From Varanus komodoensis (Eukaryota; Chordata; Lepidosauria; Squamata; Varanidae), in NCBI RefSeq assembly GCF_004798865.1, contig NW_025336481.1:19694742-19758741 (forward strand): DNA of 64,000 bases. Direction: 5' to 3'. Below, piece by piece: positions 50,111-62,429 of this stretch (within the stretch, counting starts at the first letter, position 1; each line of letters starts with the position of its first letter). Below the pieces are notes generated by a model, which was not told where the DNA came from, searched no databases, and saw nothing but the letters and a program-made list of their open reading frames with translations. The translations under genes were made by a program, and so were the position numbers.

Positions 50111-50906
50111 GTTGCGGGGGAAGGGGCAGGGGGGAGCCTGTGGGCATCTGGTTGGCCACTGCGAGGGCGACACGCTGGATTAGATGGACTCTACTCGGAT
50201 GTTCTTGCGTTGGGGGCGGTGGTCTTAAAACTACCCCCTGCCTTCTTTTCAGACTTTCTCATAGCCTGGGGAGATGTCCAGAAGAACATCCTTCGTTTGG
50301 AAACGGTGCTGCACGTTGATAGGTTAAGGCTGCCAGGTTCTAAATGTCAAATTTATAAGCATGTTCTGGAGCTGTGGGGCAGTTTTCTTTCCTGGGAGAG
50401 TGCACTGGGACTGCACTGTTCCAAAACTCAATACGGTCTGGGAGGCTTTTATTCCAAAGCAAGGATGAATCTCTTAACATAAGGAATTTCTGACTATCTT
50501 AAAAAGAGACATGCCCACCTCTTTGTAATTATATTGAAAGAGATACTACATAGGCCTTGCACTTGCTGTCCTGACTTTTAAAAATTAGTTCACCAGCTCT
50601 ACTGAGAAACAGTATCAGTCATGAGGAACTGAGAGGAGTCAGATGCAAAGTTTGGGCATATGCTGCAAGCTGTCCACAGAACTTGCAAAAAGTCTTCCAT
50701 CCTGCACATGTATTAGTTCTGCGGGAAGCAATCATTGTCAATGGACAAAGTGAGGGATGTGAAACAGCTGTGGTGAGTTCTGAACAAACCTTAAGACCAC
50801 ATCCAAAGAGCTGTTGCCTTCTAACTGAACATTTGTTTCAAGTAGTTTTAAAGAGAAACAATACAAAAGTGATGAAGCCTGTTGTTAGAATGGATTTTTA
50901 AAAATG

Positions 50907-51255
50907 TGTTGTTGCGAAGTCGTGTCCGACCCATCGCGACTCCATGGACAACACTCCTCCAGGCCTTCCTGTCCTCCACCATCCGCCGGAGTCCACTTAA
51001 GCTCACGCCAACTGCCTCAGTGACTCCATCTAGCCACCTCATTCTCTGCCATCCCCTTCTTCTTTTGCCCTCAATTGTTCCCAGCATTAGGCTCTTCTCC
51101 AGGGAGTCCTTCCTTCTCATTAGATGGCCAAAGTATTTGAGTTTCATCTTCCGTATCTGGCCTTCTAAAGAGCAGTCAGGGTTGATCTCCTCTAGGACTG
51201 ACTGGTTTGATTGCCTTGCCGTCCAAGGGACTCACAGGAGTCTCCTCCAGCACCA
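50907..51255 (-). mobile_element. RTE-BovB LINE 3' end
   Basis: The minus strand reads MKLKYFGHLMRRKDSLEKSL and RMRWLDGVTEAVGVSLSGL, the same C-terminal segment as the copy at 4033. It is truncated about 345 bases from its 3' end. Short near-identical flanks of the form ATTTTT(T)AAAA(A)T on both sides could be a target duplication, but the low complexity makes that uncertain. Confidence 0.93.
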
Positions 51256-53217
51256 CAATTTTTTAAAATAGCATATTCTATAACTACCATGTGGCTTCAT
51301 AATAGTAGTCATGGGATATAATTTAGAATTAAAGTGAGTATAAATTTATTAAAGCTATACATTGTATAGCTTAAACCTGCATTATGTTCAGGTTTAATAA
51401 GAACTTAAAGAGATGTGACAATAGCCACAAGAAAAGCCCTTGTCCATGTCCATGTCCAACATGTATACATGCGTAAATACACCATGTGAGTTGGACCATT
51501 TGTGCGTAGAGTTACGATGCCATCAATCACTGGGCAAAGTAGTAGATTTCTATACGTGTGCCAATTCTGCATTGACACAGGTCAGTGTTCCTGGTGAGTT
51601 CATTGATATGTGATGGGCTTCCTGTGGAGTGTTTATACACTCAGATGTATTACTCATCATTGCCATTATTTCTGTTTTGATTCTTATAGTCTTGGACTGT
51701 ACACCTATACACATTTACCTGTGAGTAAGCTTAATTAATGTACCTGTTTGGTACATTAGCATATTTATACTTGCATATTATTCCAGTGCCCGTATTTGAA
51801 TTTTCTAGATGAGATGCTATTCTTGTGAACAAAGGTGAATGCCAAATCAAAAAGTTGGCTTTCTTGACAACTTCTAGCCAGTATTGCTAGTAGTCTAACT
51901 GCCTTGAGAAATCTGAAAGATCCCATTAATGTGGATGGGAGTGTGAAGTATAAATCCTATTGTTATCAGAATGGATTCTTCCCCCTTTCCCCAGTAATGA
52001 AAGGAGGCAATATTTATATGTGTGCCTTTGTATTCACCAACTGAGTGTACTTTAAGGTATGGGTATTGGGACAGGTCCCAGTATACACCTGGAGGGTATT
52101 TGCATTCAGGTTCTTAAAATTTCTGTTTTTAGACATGAGGAACAGGGAGAGAGCAAGTTTCCAGGACTGCTTTTATGACTTCATTAGAGGTGTAGGACTT
52201 GAATGCAAGCCTCTAAAGTTCAACAGCAACTCTCCAACTGCTGGGGCACACATACCTGTATGTGGTGTAACTTGCTCACAGTAGTAGTACTTCTGTCTCT
52301 CCTGTGCTGTTACACTTGATGCAAATATGTAGGCCTACTCAACCACACTCCCACCACTCCCTTGTTGCAGATTATCGGAGGCTTCCTTGTGCGCAGTACT
52401 CATGCTGCCATGTGCCAGCTCCCCACTGCAGTCATGCACACAGGAGGCATATGCTAGAAAGAAAATCATGCCACGTGATGTGTCAATACAAGCTAGCAGT
52501 CTCTTCTGCTGGTGTGTGAGCTCTGCTGCCCTACAGTTGTGTCCACATGTTATTCACCAGAATCCAGAGCTTTCCACTCCATGCTAGCACATCTTACTTC
52601 CTACTTCTATCATTCACTATGCCAGGATGGAGCCTTTGGACTAATGGAGGAACTTCCATGAGTGGTTCTCCCAGATCCAATGGGAGATTATGGTATGGAT
52701 CTCCTGCACCACAAGCCTGGCAATGGTGGATGTTGACATGTTCAGAGGGCAGAGAACAGACAACCGTGGGGCTTGTTGACACTCCCAGCAAATGTAAAGA
52801 ACAAGACAGGAGTGGTGGGAGCCAGAATGAGAAGCTGCTGACTGTTGTTTCTCTCCTTGGTTCCTCTACAACCACATGTATGTACTATGTGGAAGTCCAT
52901 GACAGGGTTCATGCTATGACAGACCATATCACAGGGGAAATCATCATGGCTTATTGTGACATGAGGCAACCCCTGTGTAGAATACATGACAGCACTTTTT
53001 TTTGGAAGAGGTTGACTAAAGATTTAAAATGTAGAAGAGCAGAATAAGTCTTCAAGTCTGATGTATCAGATGCTGCCTTAACTTTTGGTCAAATATGGAG
53101 AAGATTGCACTCTACAACATAACGTATTATAAGAGACTGATAAAGGTATAGAATTTGTAAAGATATATCTTGACTGATACCACACTGATCTAAGCTTCAG
53201 CATTGCCCCAAGAAAAG

Positions 53218-53362
53218 GCCTGTTAGATCAAACCATATTTAATCCAGCATTTTCTTTCCTATTGTGGGCAACATATGCCTGTGGGAAACTCATAAACTGG
53301 ATTCAAGGACAGTAGCCTTTTCCTGCTGTTGTCCCCAGGCAACATGTAGTCATCAGGTATCA
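53218..53362 (-). mobile_element. L3-like LINE 3' end, left part
   Basis: Starts with the family's 3'-terminal motif complement (GATCAAACC..., ATCCAGCATT) and includes TTTCCTGCTGTTGTCCCCAG, similar to 20500-20545. Together with 54956-55085 it forms one older copy split by the CR1. Confidence 0.65.
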
Positions 53363-54951
53363 TCTTCCACAAGAAGATCTACAACAAAGAGGAAGTACAA
53401 GCTGAAAGTGAGAGATGGAAGCCCAAGATCAACAAACAAATGGTCAAGGAAGATCTAGATGGAATAAGCATGTTCAGATCTCCAGTGCCTGATGAACTCC
53501 AACTCAGAGTCATAAAAGAGCTAGCAGAGTAACTCTCAAAACCATTATCTATTATCTTTGATAAATCATCATGGAAAACAAGAGAAGTGCCAGATGACTG
53601 GAGAAGGGCTGATGTTGTCCCCATCTTCAAAAAAAGCGGGGAAAAGACAAATCTGGGAACTATAGACTACTTAGTCTGGTATCAATCCCTGGAAAAAAAT
53701 CTGGAGCAAGTTATTTTAAAAAATCAGTCTTCAAGCACCTTGCAGAAAATGCAGTGATTAATAAAAGCCAAGACGTGTTTATCAAGAATTAATCCTGTCA
53801 GACTAACCTCCCAAATGGACAGTGGAACCGCTGCGGACATAATCTATCTTGACTTTAGCAAAGCTTTCGACATAGTGCCCCATGACATTGTGATAACCAA
53901 CCAGCAAAAAGTGGACTAGATAGAAAAACTATTAGCTGGATCCAAAATTGACTGTTAAATCAGACACAAAGAGTGCTCATCAATGTCCCCTCCTCAAACT
54001 GAAGAAAGGTAATTAGTGGGGTGCCACAGGGTTCAGTCCTAGGTCCAGTGCTCTTCAACATCTTTTTTAATGATTTAGATAAGGAAGTACAAGGAACGAT
54101 AATCAAATTTGCAGATGATACAAAACTGGGTGGAGTAGAGAACACCCTGGAAGACAGAATGAAGATCCAGGGTGATCTTAATAAGTTTGAACTTTGGGCT
54201 GAAAGGAACAAAATGAGGTTCAATAGGGACAAATGCTAAGTTCTCCACCCAGGAAAAAGAAACCAAATGCATCGATAGGAGATGGGGAATATGTGGCTCA
54301 ACAGAACTGAAAAAGAAAAAGACCTTGGAGTTATTGTGGACAACATACATAATATGAACTAACAATGCTATGCAGCCACAAAAAGGGCAAATACTATTTT
54401 GGGATACATTAATGAAAGTATTACTTCCAAATCACAAGAAGTAATAGTTTCCCTATACTCTTCACTAGTCAGACTTCATCTAGACTATGTCCAGTTCTAG
54501 GCACAAAAGGAGGGCAACAAAAATGATTCAGGATTTGGAAACATTGCCGTATAAGGAGAGACTGAGATAACTGGGTATGTTCAGTCTTGAGAAGACTGGG
54601 GGTTGGTGGTGGGGATGATATCAGTTTATAAGTACCTGCAAGGCTGTCACAGAGAGGAAGGAAAAGATCTCTTCTTGCTCAAATCAGAGCATAATAATCA
54701 GAGAATAATCAGCTCAAGTTGTGACAAGCCAGATTCAGGCTAGATATCAGGAAAAGTTTCCTCACTGTCAGAGCAGCTCAACAGTGGAGTCAGTTGCCTA
54801 GAGAGGTCTCATGGTCTCTCTCACACTAGAGAAATTCAAAAAGAAACTGGACAGTCATCTGAGTGGGATGGTGTAAATTGGTGCCCACAACAGCAGGGGG
54901 TTGGACCCAGTGACCTTCCTGGTCCCTTCCAACTCTACTATTCTATGAATC
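53363..54951 (+). mobile_element. CR1 LINE, decayed
   Basis: Plus-strand frames show the CR1 reverse transcriptase in order: IFDKSSWKTREVPDDWRRAD and VVPIFKK near 53560-53635, IYLDFSKAFDIVPHD near 53840-53885, then an open frame at 54021-54239 with PQGSVLGPVLFNIFFNDL and IKFADDTKLGG, then KDLGVIVDN near 54325. The right end, CCTTCCAACTCTACTATTC followed by TATGAATCT, is the CR1 3' terminus with its ATTCTATGA repeat unit. Several stops and shifts are present. It sits inside an older LINE (53218-53362 and 54956-55085). Confidence 0.9.
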
Positions 54952-54955
54952 TGTA

Positions 54956-55085
54956 GTAACCATTGAAAGCGTTACCCTCTATAAATGTGTTGAATAATCC
55001 CTCTTTAAAGCCATCTAAGTTGGTGGCCATTACTATATCATGGGGCAGTAAATTCCATAGTTTAACTACATGCTGTACTTGGAAC
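54956..55085 (-). mobile_element. L3-like LINE 3' UTR, right part
   Basis: AATCCCTCTTTAAAGCCATC and AATTCCATAGTTTAACTACA have clear counterparts at 1677-1730 in the long L3-like copy, in the same orientation. Confidence 0.65.
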
Positions 55086-55984
55086 TGAAAGACCAAGAGA
55101 AAGTGCAGGCACATAAAGTTTAATTTGTGAGAACAGTAGATTGTAGATGTTTACTGCTTAACTTGCTACTATCCTGCCCTCCTTCAGCACTACACTACTA
55201 TCTTGGTGTGATGGTAATGAATGTTCCTGTAGGAGGATGTTACCAAACATAGTACCACAGGCAGTAATGTCAAATGGTGATGTACATGTTGGACTTCTTT
55301 CTAAACTATTGCTGCTGCAGTAGTTCACAATATAGGGTGATGGTTTTTAAGGTTTTAAAACTGGTTTTAAGGTTTACCAGTTTCATTGAGACATGAAACT
55401 TTGGAGAATCAGATCAGATGACAAGAAATTCTATGTTGGCATGTTCACAGTTATGTATAAGTTTAAGAATCACTTGCAAACAAAATCAACATGAGATCAT
55501 AGGAAGCAACGAGGAAAAAAATGTAACAACAGTGTGCTAAGCATGAAAGTGCTGACAATGCATAGGGAGTTGGAAAAAGATCCAACATTCAAAGTGCTGG
55601 AAGGAACCTTATGCATTTCTTGTATCTTATGTATATTAACGTATGCAGAAGGATGTACAACTGAAACTGTAGCCTAGTTGTCAGAAAAGCAGTAGATAAG
55701 TGGGGCAAGAACCAGTTGTCTCACTCAGGCAGTTGCTCATGTTACTCTGTTCCCTTCTTATCACTCCCAGTATTGCCTTCCCTGTGACTCTTGGCTGGCT
55801 AGTAGTGTCTGCTGGTTATTTTTTCAGCAGACCCTTTGATCCATCTTTCCCACGCTCCTGATTCACCCCATTCAGCTCACCTGTATAAGTTCTCACACTT
55901 AGCAGTAACTGTCTTTTATATTTGGAGTCAGGAACACTGCAAGCTCTTCCTTCTTACAGCTCCAGTGACTAGACAAGCCCTCGC

Positions 55985-56112
55985 CAATCAAGTACCCTCC
56001 AGGTGTGTTAGACTACAAAACCCAGAAACCCCTAGCCAGCATAGCTGCATTTTCTTGTGTTGGCCTCCTAGGTTCTAGAGTAGCCTTCCCCAGCTTGGTG
56101 CCCTCCAGGTAA
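55985..56112. mobile_element. palindromic hAT-like remnant
   Basis: TACCCTCCAGGTGTGTTAGA and CTACAAAACCCAGAAACCCC, then AGCTTGGTGCCCTCCAGG: the two ends of the family that usually reads GGTGCCCTCCAGATGTGTTG. Confidence 0.6.
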
Positions 56113-56267
56113 ATTGTGCAGATCCCTATCTCTGGTAATCTCATGAAAGCGAAGATCTTGTTTGCACAGAACAGCAAACTACCATGGGTTACTTTTCTTG
56201 TGGTCCTTGCTTTTTCCCCCTTTTTTGCATTTTAAAAATGCAGCTGTAATAGGGGCATGCTGCAGCT

Positions 56268-56350
56268 TATTTTTATATTTATTTAAAACTTTTATATGCT
56301 GTTCCTTATGCATGGCATTGTGGGATGGCTCACAATCAGTATATGTGAAT
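56268..56350 (-). mobile_element. LINE 3' tail
   Basis: TTATTTAAAACTTTTATATG, GGCATTGTGGGATGGCTCAC and AATCAG resemble the complement of an L2-like 3' end (GAGC-GCCC-CAATGCC...ATATAAA). Confidence 0.5.
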
Positions 56351-56825
56351 CTGGCTGGGATAGGTTGTTGGGGTGGTTAACAATCCACACAGAACCTACG
56401 ACCTGGTTTAGGCATATGGGCGGCTTGCATTGGGCCTGTATGTAGTGACAAGATGTTGTATCCCCCACCCCATTGCTGAAATTTTCACAATGGCATCCAG
56501 CAGGGAAATTCACCCATGGGAGCTTCTCAGTACATGTAAACATGCATAACTGAGACAGACACAGTTCTTACAGGATCATCATTAGTAACAGAATGTGTTC
56601 TGAATATATTCTCATTAGTTTTAGGAGCAAAGAGCTTTGAGTGAAGTGATTCCTTTTAATAATTTGGAAATAAAACAAAACCAAAGTTTGCCAATGGAAC
56701 CTATTGTTACGTCCTTAGTTTCCATCTTTATTATCCATCCACTTCAGCATTAAGGGAGAGCTATGCAGTTCTTCTTGATTCCTGTTTTCTTGTTTATACT
56801 TTGTAACATTATATCAACTTGCACA

Positions 56826-56833
56826 TGGTGTGT

Positions 56834-56868
<35 letters not shown>
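56826..56868. repeat. (GT)n microsatellite
   Basis: About 20 GT units in PLBD1 intron 1. Confidence 0.97.
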
Positions 56869-56870
<2 letters not shown>

Positions 56871-58375
56871 TAGGATTGACAATACAAATGTGCAGAATAT
56901 ATGCTTGCTTGTGTAATTCGCACCAGAGGAAGAAAAGTAGCAAGAAGAAAATCTATGGCAATGTCAGAAACAAACATAGTAGGCACCCACTTCTAATAGT
57001 TTTGCCAGTATTTCTCTGGCAGAGACTCATGTGAATGCTGGATGAGAGATAGAAATCAAGCAGGTGCAACTTTCATCCTCAGTATGTCTCCTTAGAAAAA
57101 AAATAAAATAAAATTTAGAATGTCTTTCTATCCTGGAGCTGTTAAACACACAGGGACATTGCTTGAAAAACATTTGGCAGTTTTACCTGGTAACCAACTT
57201 GCTCTAAAATAGGAATGGTCAGCTTCTGAATTTTTAAGGACCACTCTGTGGTCCAGATTGTTGTCCAAGGGCTGGGTGTGTGTTAGGGCCCCAGAGTTCC
57301 TGAATTTCCTTCCCAAAGCTTCCTTCCCTGACAGTGGTTTTGTCAAAGCTCTGCCCATTTGTTCCCACATGTTTTTTTGTGGGCAAAGTTTCTCATATTG
57401 TAGAAATTCATTTACTAATCTCACCCTCCAGACTTATTCCAGGATTTAATTTGATGATTATCACACTGCTGTACTGAAAGTTTACCTGGCACTCCATGTG
57501 TTTTAATTTGGTTTTAAAATGCAAGAAATCACTGGGACTATGGTATTAGTTTTCCTTTTTGTTTTTTTCAAATTTTGTAAGAAGTTTTGAGGACAAAATG
57601 CAAAAGGTACAGTAAAATATTTCAGATAAATAGATAAATTATTTCTGATAGGCTGTTGTCTTTATCATATTAAATTGAATGCTGTTTTATCTCTCTCTTC
57701 AATGTCTCTCTGCTGAGACTATGGAGTGCAAGTGTGACTAGATGTACCAAACATTGGTTTGCATCAGCAGTCCTGCCTGCAACAGCTGAAGTCTAATTGT
57801 GTTCCTAGTTAGTAGCATAGACCAAGCTGAGTCTATAGTTTGTTATTAGAAAAGACAGCTGAAGGTTAGCAACACTTTCTGTAGTCTTTAAGGGCAAGAA
57901 AGGCTCATAGGTTGCGATACATCCTGCCCTAAGTTCTGCAGTGTGCCCTTGTGCACCACAACACTCCCCTAGCAATAGTGGACAGTGCATATTGGCACTG
58001 GAGTACTAAAAGCTTGTCCTACACTCATGACTCGATGTAGTTGTACTGGTATGAAGACAATGGTTGTGCCCCTTACACTGGGCTCAGAACCCTAATGATG
58101 TATCTGTCCATTCTTTTGTCTTTAAACTTGATCCATTCGACTTAAAGGTGCTTGTGTCCTGGTATCCTTGAAGATATTCAGCAATAAGTCCAGGTGAAAT
58201 CAATGGAACTTCTTGGTTCATGTATTCATGTCTGCAGTACATGTTTATGATTGGGCTGTTTACGTTAATAAATTGCAGCATGTTTAAGCAGAATTCTTTA
58301 AAGCTTTGTCTTGTAAATAGTATACATATATCTTTCATTTTTATATTGGCAATAGCTGAGGCTCAGTAGCTGATT

Positions 58376-58455
58376 AGAAGCATAGAAACAGAGCAAGTCA
58401 GAAGGGTCCTCCTGGGCCATCTAGTCTGACTCCCAGCACAAGCTGGCTCTGCTCA
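58376..58455 (-). mobile_element. CR1 3'-end fragment
   Basis: AACAGAGCAAGTCAGAAGGG, TCCTCCTGGGCCATCTAGTC and CAGCTGGCTCTGCTCAT-like sequence; the same short piece as at 9393-9470. Confidence 0.6.
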
Positions 58456-59150
58456 TATACTGTTCAATTCATGGGTCTCCATGATTCTTTCATGTGAAGG
58501 TATAAAACTGATATGCTATATGATAGACTAATGGAGAAATCCAACATAATAAAAGTCTAGAGAGGGGAAAAGGCAGATCTTGGGAACTCAGAAGGTGATC
58601 CTCCTTATTACTGTCAGGTAAGGTCATTTTCAGAGTGGCAAAAGTAATGAGCCTTTTCTCAGGTATGTCAAAGTATTCAAGCAAAATGGTTTCTTGTAGC
58701 TATTAGTATGACGGATTGGTCATACCTTGAAGCAGAATTGAATTACACTGAAATAGTTCAAAAAGAATAATTCAAAGCCAAATTTATGTGTGGCAAGCAA
58801 CTGGGTAGTGGTTATGCATCCTTCAATCTTAGCATTTACTGTTTGATATTTTTATATGAATATATAGTGCTGTTCAATAGATGTAAAATATATTTTCCAT
58901 ATCTTTTTGAAGTCTCCAAGGTTGAGTCACAGATGATACCCTATGGTGGAAAGATTTCCTGGCTCTACATTTGATCATCCATTAGAATAGTTTAGCTGTT
59001 TGTTTTTTAAGCATGGGGATTATAAACAGTAATTCTTTATACAAAATGTTTTTTAGGAGGGATATGCAAGTTGGCCGCATAGTTCCAAAAAAGAGTGACT
59101 TCAGTAGAGTTAGCATTTAGGGAATGTATGGCTTGGCTTCAACAGTGTGA

Positions 59151-59380
59151 GAGCCAGTGTGGTGTAGTGGTTAAGAGTGCAGGACTGGGACTCAGGAAAT
59201 CTGGGTTCTAGTCCCCACTCAGCCATGGTGCTAACTCGGTGGCTTTGGCCCATGACAGACTCTCAGCCCAACCAACCTCACAGGGTTGTAGTGAGGATAA
59301 GATTGAGGGGAAGAAGAGAATTATGTAAGCTGCCTTGAGTTCCTTGGAAAGAAGAAAAGCAGTTTATGAATAATAAGCAA
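59151..59380 (+). mobile_element. tRNA-derived SINE (CORE/MIR-like)
   Basis: Best-preserved copy: GAGCCAGTGTGGTGTAGTGG with an intact A box (TGGTGTAGTGG), a B box GGTTCTAGTCC, a core, and a tail CTGCCTTGAGTTCCTTGG ending in an ATAATAAG stretch. Confidence 0.87.
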
Positions 59381-60031
59381 ATGGTCCACTAAGGTGAATA
59401 GAAAGTGCTTCCACTCATGCAAGTAATCCTATTTCCACTTATTTTTCTCCGTGCAGCAGTATCTCCACACAGTCTACAACATGGTATTTTGGAGGGTCCC
59501 TGAGTCCTCAGGAATACTTTCTGTGGGGCTTACCAAGCTACAGAGGGAAGGTGGAGGAAACCCCATTTCATTTTCAGATATCTGCTTGCATTTCTTAGAA
59601 TCCAATTCACTTTCCTTTTTCAAAAGGGATTTATTTACTCTTAAAGTTGACATATTATAGTCATAGAAAGAAAGGAACATCTTATGGGAAATATAAAAGA
59701 AGAGCTGGCCTCCTTACTGCCAGCATCAATTGGCCTATGAAATTATTTTTGCCTTGGTCATGAGGGACAATTTCCAGTGATAGATGGACTCTTTTAATCC
59801 TTGGCAATCTGCTTTATATGCACCACCTGATAGTTAATGCTCATCTTAATGGGCAGGAAGTAGTGATTAGGAAGAAAATCTTATCCCACCCATCTTCAGT
59901 AACAAGCAATTCCATGGATCTACTATTTCATTTTGAAATGAGTTCTCTAGTACTTCCTATATTTACTGTTTTCAGGGTATTCTAATTCTCCAGTCTCTGT
60001 TTCTCCCATTTTCTCCTTTATATCTTCTCAG

Positions 60032-60251
60032 ACATTCACTATGCAACTGTATATTGGTCGAAAGCTGCAAAATCCTTCCAGATTAAGGATGTATTGGACA
60101 AGAATGGTGATGCTTATGGCTATTATAATGACAGTGTATACTCTACAGGATGGGGGATTCTTGAGATCAAAGCTGGCTATGGTGGCCAGACCATAAAGAA
60201 TGAAGATCTCATGTATGCTGCAGGTTTCTTGGAGGGCTATCTCACTGCTTC
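60032..60251 (+). CDS. PLBD1: PLBD1 exon 2: start of mature phospholipase B-like domain
   Basis: A 220-base exon completing Asp and reading [72 protein letters not shown], ending with two bases of a split codon. Human PLBD1 has [66 protein letters not shown]. The N-glycosylation sequon (NDS against NNS) is kept in place. The catalytic Cys nucleophile of the family is encoded by later exons outside the window. Acceptor TCTTCTCAG, donor TC|GTAAGT, phase 2. Exons 1 and 2 join in frame. Confidence 0.96.
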
Positions 60252-60310
60252 GTAAGTACCTTTGCAAATGTGATTGAGAGAATGATGGTGCACTGTTAGC
60301 AATTTTTTAT

Positions 60311-60314
<4 letters not shown>

Positions 60315-60352
<38 letters not shown>
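60315..60352. repeat. (AC)n microsatellite
   Basis: About 19 AC units, 63 bases after the donor of PLBD1 exon 2. Confidence 0.97.
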
Positions 60353-60603
60353 CAGCATGCAAGAGTTTGGGAATAATTTTCAGTTTTGGCATATTTACAT
60401 TCAGGAAGATTTTTAGACTCTTCCATCACCAATGAGATAGAAAGGTTGACAATTCTGGATCAGCTGTTTGTTCATTGTTCAAAAAAGAAGCAAAACATGA
60501 TGAATTTTTGTATTAACTATAATTTCAAAGCCAAACTTTCAATTTCTGAAATTTTAATATGTATGCTATACAACAAAATCATGTATTTATTTATTTATTA
60601 TTA

Positions 60604-60993
60604 TACAGGGTGTCCCCAAAAAATTGACATCATTTCGTAGTTCTAATAACATAGCCAATTATTGCTCAAATGATCTCAAATTTTAATAAAACATGTAAAA
60701 ACTAACTAATGTTAGTTACGCAATGTTACGCAAGACATGCTACAGCGTGTTTGGCAGGAGGTGGACTACCGACTTGGCATGTTTCGTGTCACAGGCAGTG
60801 TGTATATTGAACATTTGTGAAGCTTTGTGAAATTGGTTATAAAATTGACATCTCTTTGAATCTCTTGTTTGAATTTCAATAAATAAATCTTTTATTGTTC
60901 AACATGAAGCCTATTTAATTTTGTTTGCCTAGGACATGTAGTTACTCAGATATTCACATTTCAAATAATGTCAAATTTTTGGGACAACCTGTA
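60604..60993 (+). mobile_element. Tc1/mariner-type DNA transposon, internally deleted
   Basis: Element 60606-60991 flanked by TA on both sides. Terminal inverted repeats of about 27 bp: CAGGGTGTCCCCAAAAAA then TTGACAT at the left, and the right end read on the other strand as CAGGTTGTCCCAAAAATT then TGACAT. Between them 60737-60820 encodes MLQRVWQEVDYRLGMFRVTG then SVYIEHL and a stop, matching the end of mariner-group transposases common in arthropods (RVWQELDYR...GAHIEHL). The catalytic domain is missing, so this copy cannot move by itself. Confidence 0.85.
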
Positions 60994-61189
60994 CTTACTT
61001 TCCGCTGTAGAAGCCCAAGTGCTCTCTTAGCAGATTATAATAGACTAAAAACACATTATACCAATAAGAACTGTCTGATAGAACACATGATAATACCCAG
61101 GAAGAAAAAAAGTATACAGTTGAGAATGATAATCTAAAACAGTCTAGATTAAAGTGGAAATGCTGTATAAACAAACCACCTTTAAAATT

Positions 61190-61625
61190 ACTAAGATAAA
61201 ACCAGTTATTAACATGTCTAGAAAATTGTTTTTGCCTGGTGCCAAAAAGATTGTAATGAAGGCGCCAGCTTTTGGGAGGCTGTTCCATAAGTGGTGTGCA
61301 ACTCTTTTATTTGTCATCTTCCTTATTATTGCCACCCTCCTTGGAGGATGGCTCTTCCAGAAGGGCCTCTGAAACCAATTTTAGAGGTTGGGCAGGTGCA
61401 TGTGGGAGCAGGCATTCCTTCAGATATCCTGGTCCCAAGCTGTTCAGGGCATGACATGTTAAAGCAAGCACTTTAACCTGGGCCAGGAGCTCAACTGGCA
61501 GCCAGTGAAGATGATACAATACCGGAGTCGTGCGTGTGGTCCTGCTTGCACCAGCAGTTGTGCTACCCTGTTTTGGGCCAGTTGAAGTCCACACTGTCTT
61601 AAAACAGAGCCTGGCACATTCATAA
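61190..61625 (-). mobile_element. L2-like LINE 3' end
   Basis: The minus-strand frame 61307-61684 reads TPVLYHLHWLPVELLAQVKV, LALTCHALNSLGPGYLKECL and LPHAPAQPLKLVSEALLEEP, the same segment as in the copy at 36019-36315. Confidence 0.85.
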
Positions 61626-62429
61626 TCTAAATTTAGAATGTTATGTATTAACGAGAGAATAAAATCTAGGATCATTTCTGTCACTTAGTGCATGGTTTAC
61701 AATGTTGGTATAAACAGACATTTGAGAAAAGCTCACATTGTATATGCTGCAGATGTTTAAATTAAACAGGATTTCCTGTACTCAAGAGATTAAGCCTGGA
61801 AGATAATAGCTGAGGGTGTTCTGACATAAACAGACTACTAACTAAACAATGCCATTGATACGTATGTCATTAAACTGTATTAAGTAGCAACACTGTTCCT
61901 TATTTTGTATAATCTGCATGCAGTCTTGTGCATATTTAGACAGTATAAAGGCTATTACTGGTGACAGCCCAGCCAGTCAGGCTGGCTGGGACAAGCTGGG
62001 GGCTGTAGGAGTGGACTTTTTCCTGTCTTAACTTGCAGAAAGTTACACTCTTAGTTGACTTCTAGCAGGTTCTGAACAAATGAAATATTTCTTGACATAC
62101 TGCACAAACTTGGTTGTCATAGCCCAACTATGGAACATGCTTTGACCTACATGTTTACTTTTTATTCACATGCTCAAAATTTGCTCCTCTTTATTATAAT
62201 TATAATTTATCATAATATCCAAACTTTTTGCCTCTGAAGCACAGCTGGAAATCCATTGAATACCATGTTTTCCCATTCTGCTTTGGAGGAAAACTGTCGC
62301 TTACAATAACCATAATTTTATGACAAGCTGTGACTTCAATGAATCAAGAAGTAGTGAAGCAGGGATCTGCAGTGTATAAAAGTCGGGGAGAAAAAGCAGC
62401 ATGCGAGCCATCATGGCCAAACCGAAGTT

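Larger units (their letters stand above)
49822..60031 (+). other. PLBD1: PLBD1 intron 1 (10.2 kb)
   Basis: After the CpG island this intron holds a BovB 3' end (50908-51260), an unassigned 166-codon open frame (52547-53047), a CR1 nested in an older LINE (53218-55085), a hAT-like remnant (55985-56112), a LINE tail (56268-56350), a (GT)n tract (56826-56868), a CR1 3' fragment (58376-58455) and a SINE (59151-59380). 51270-52540 and 56880-58370 show nothing recognisable. Confidence 0.7.

Noticed and set aside
49387-50482. Long open frames on both strands (237 codons minus, 276 codons plus)
   Set aside because: High GC content of the CpG island removes stop codons; only the frame starting at 49707 gives a signal peptide that joins exon 2 in phase.
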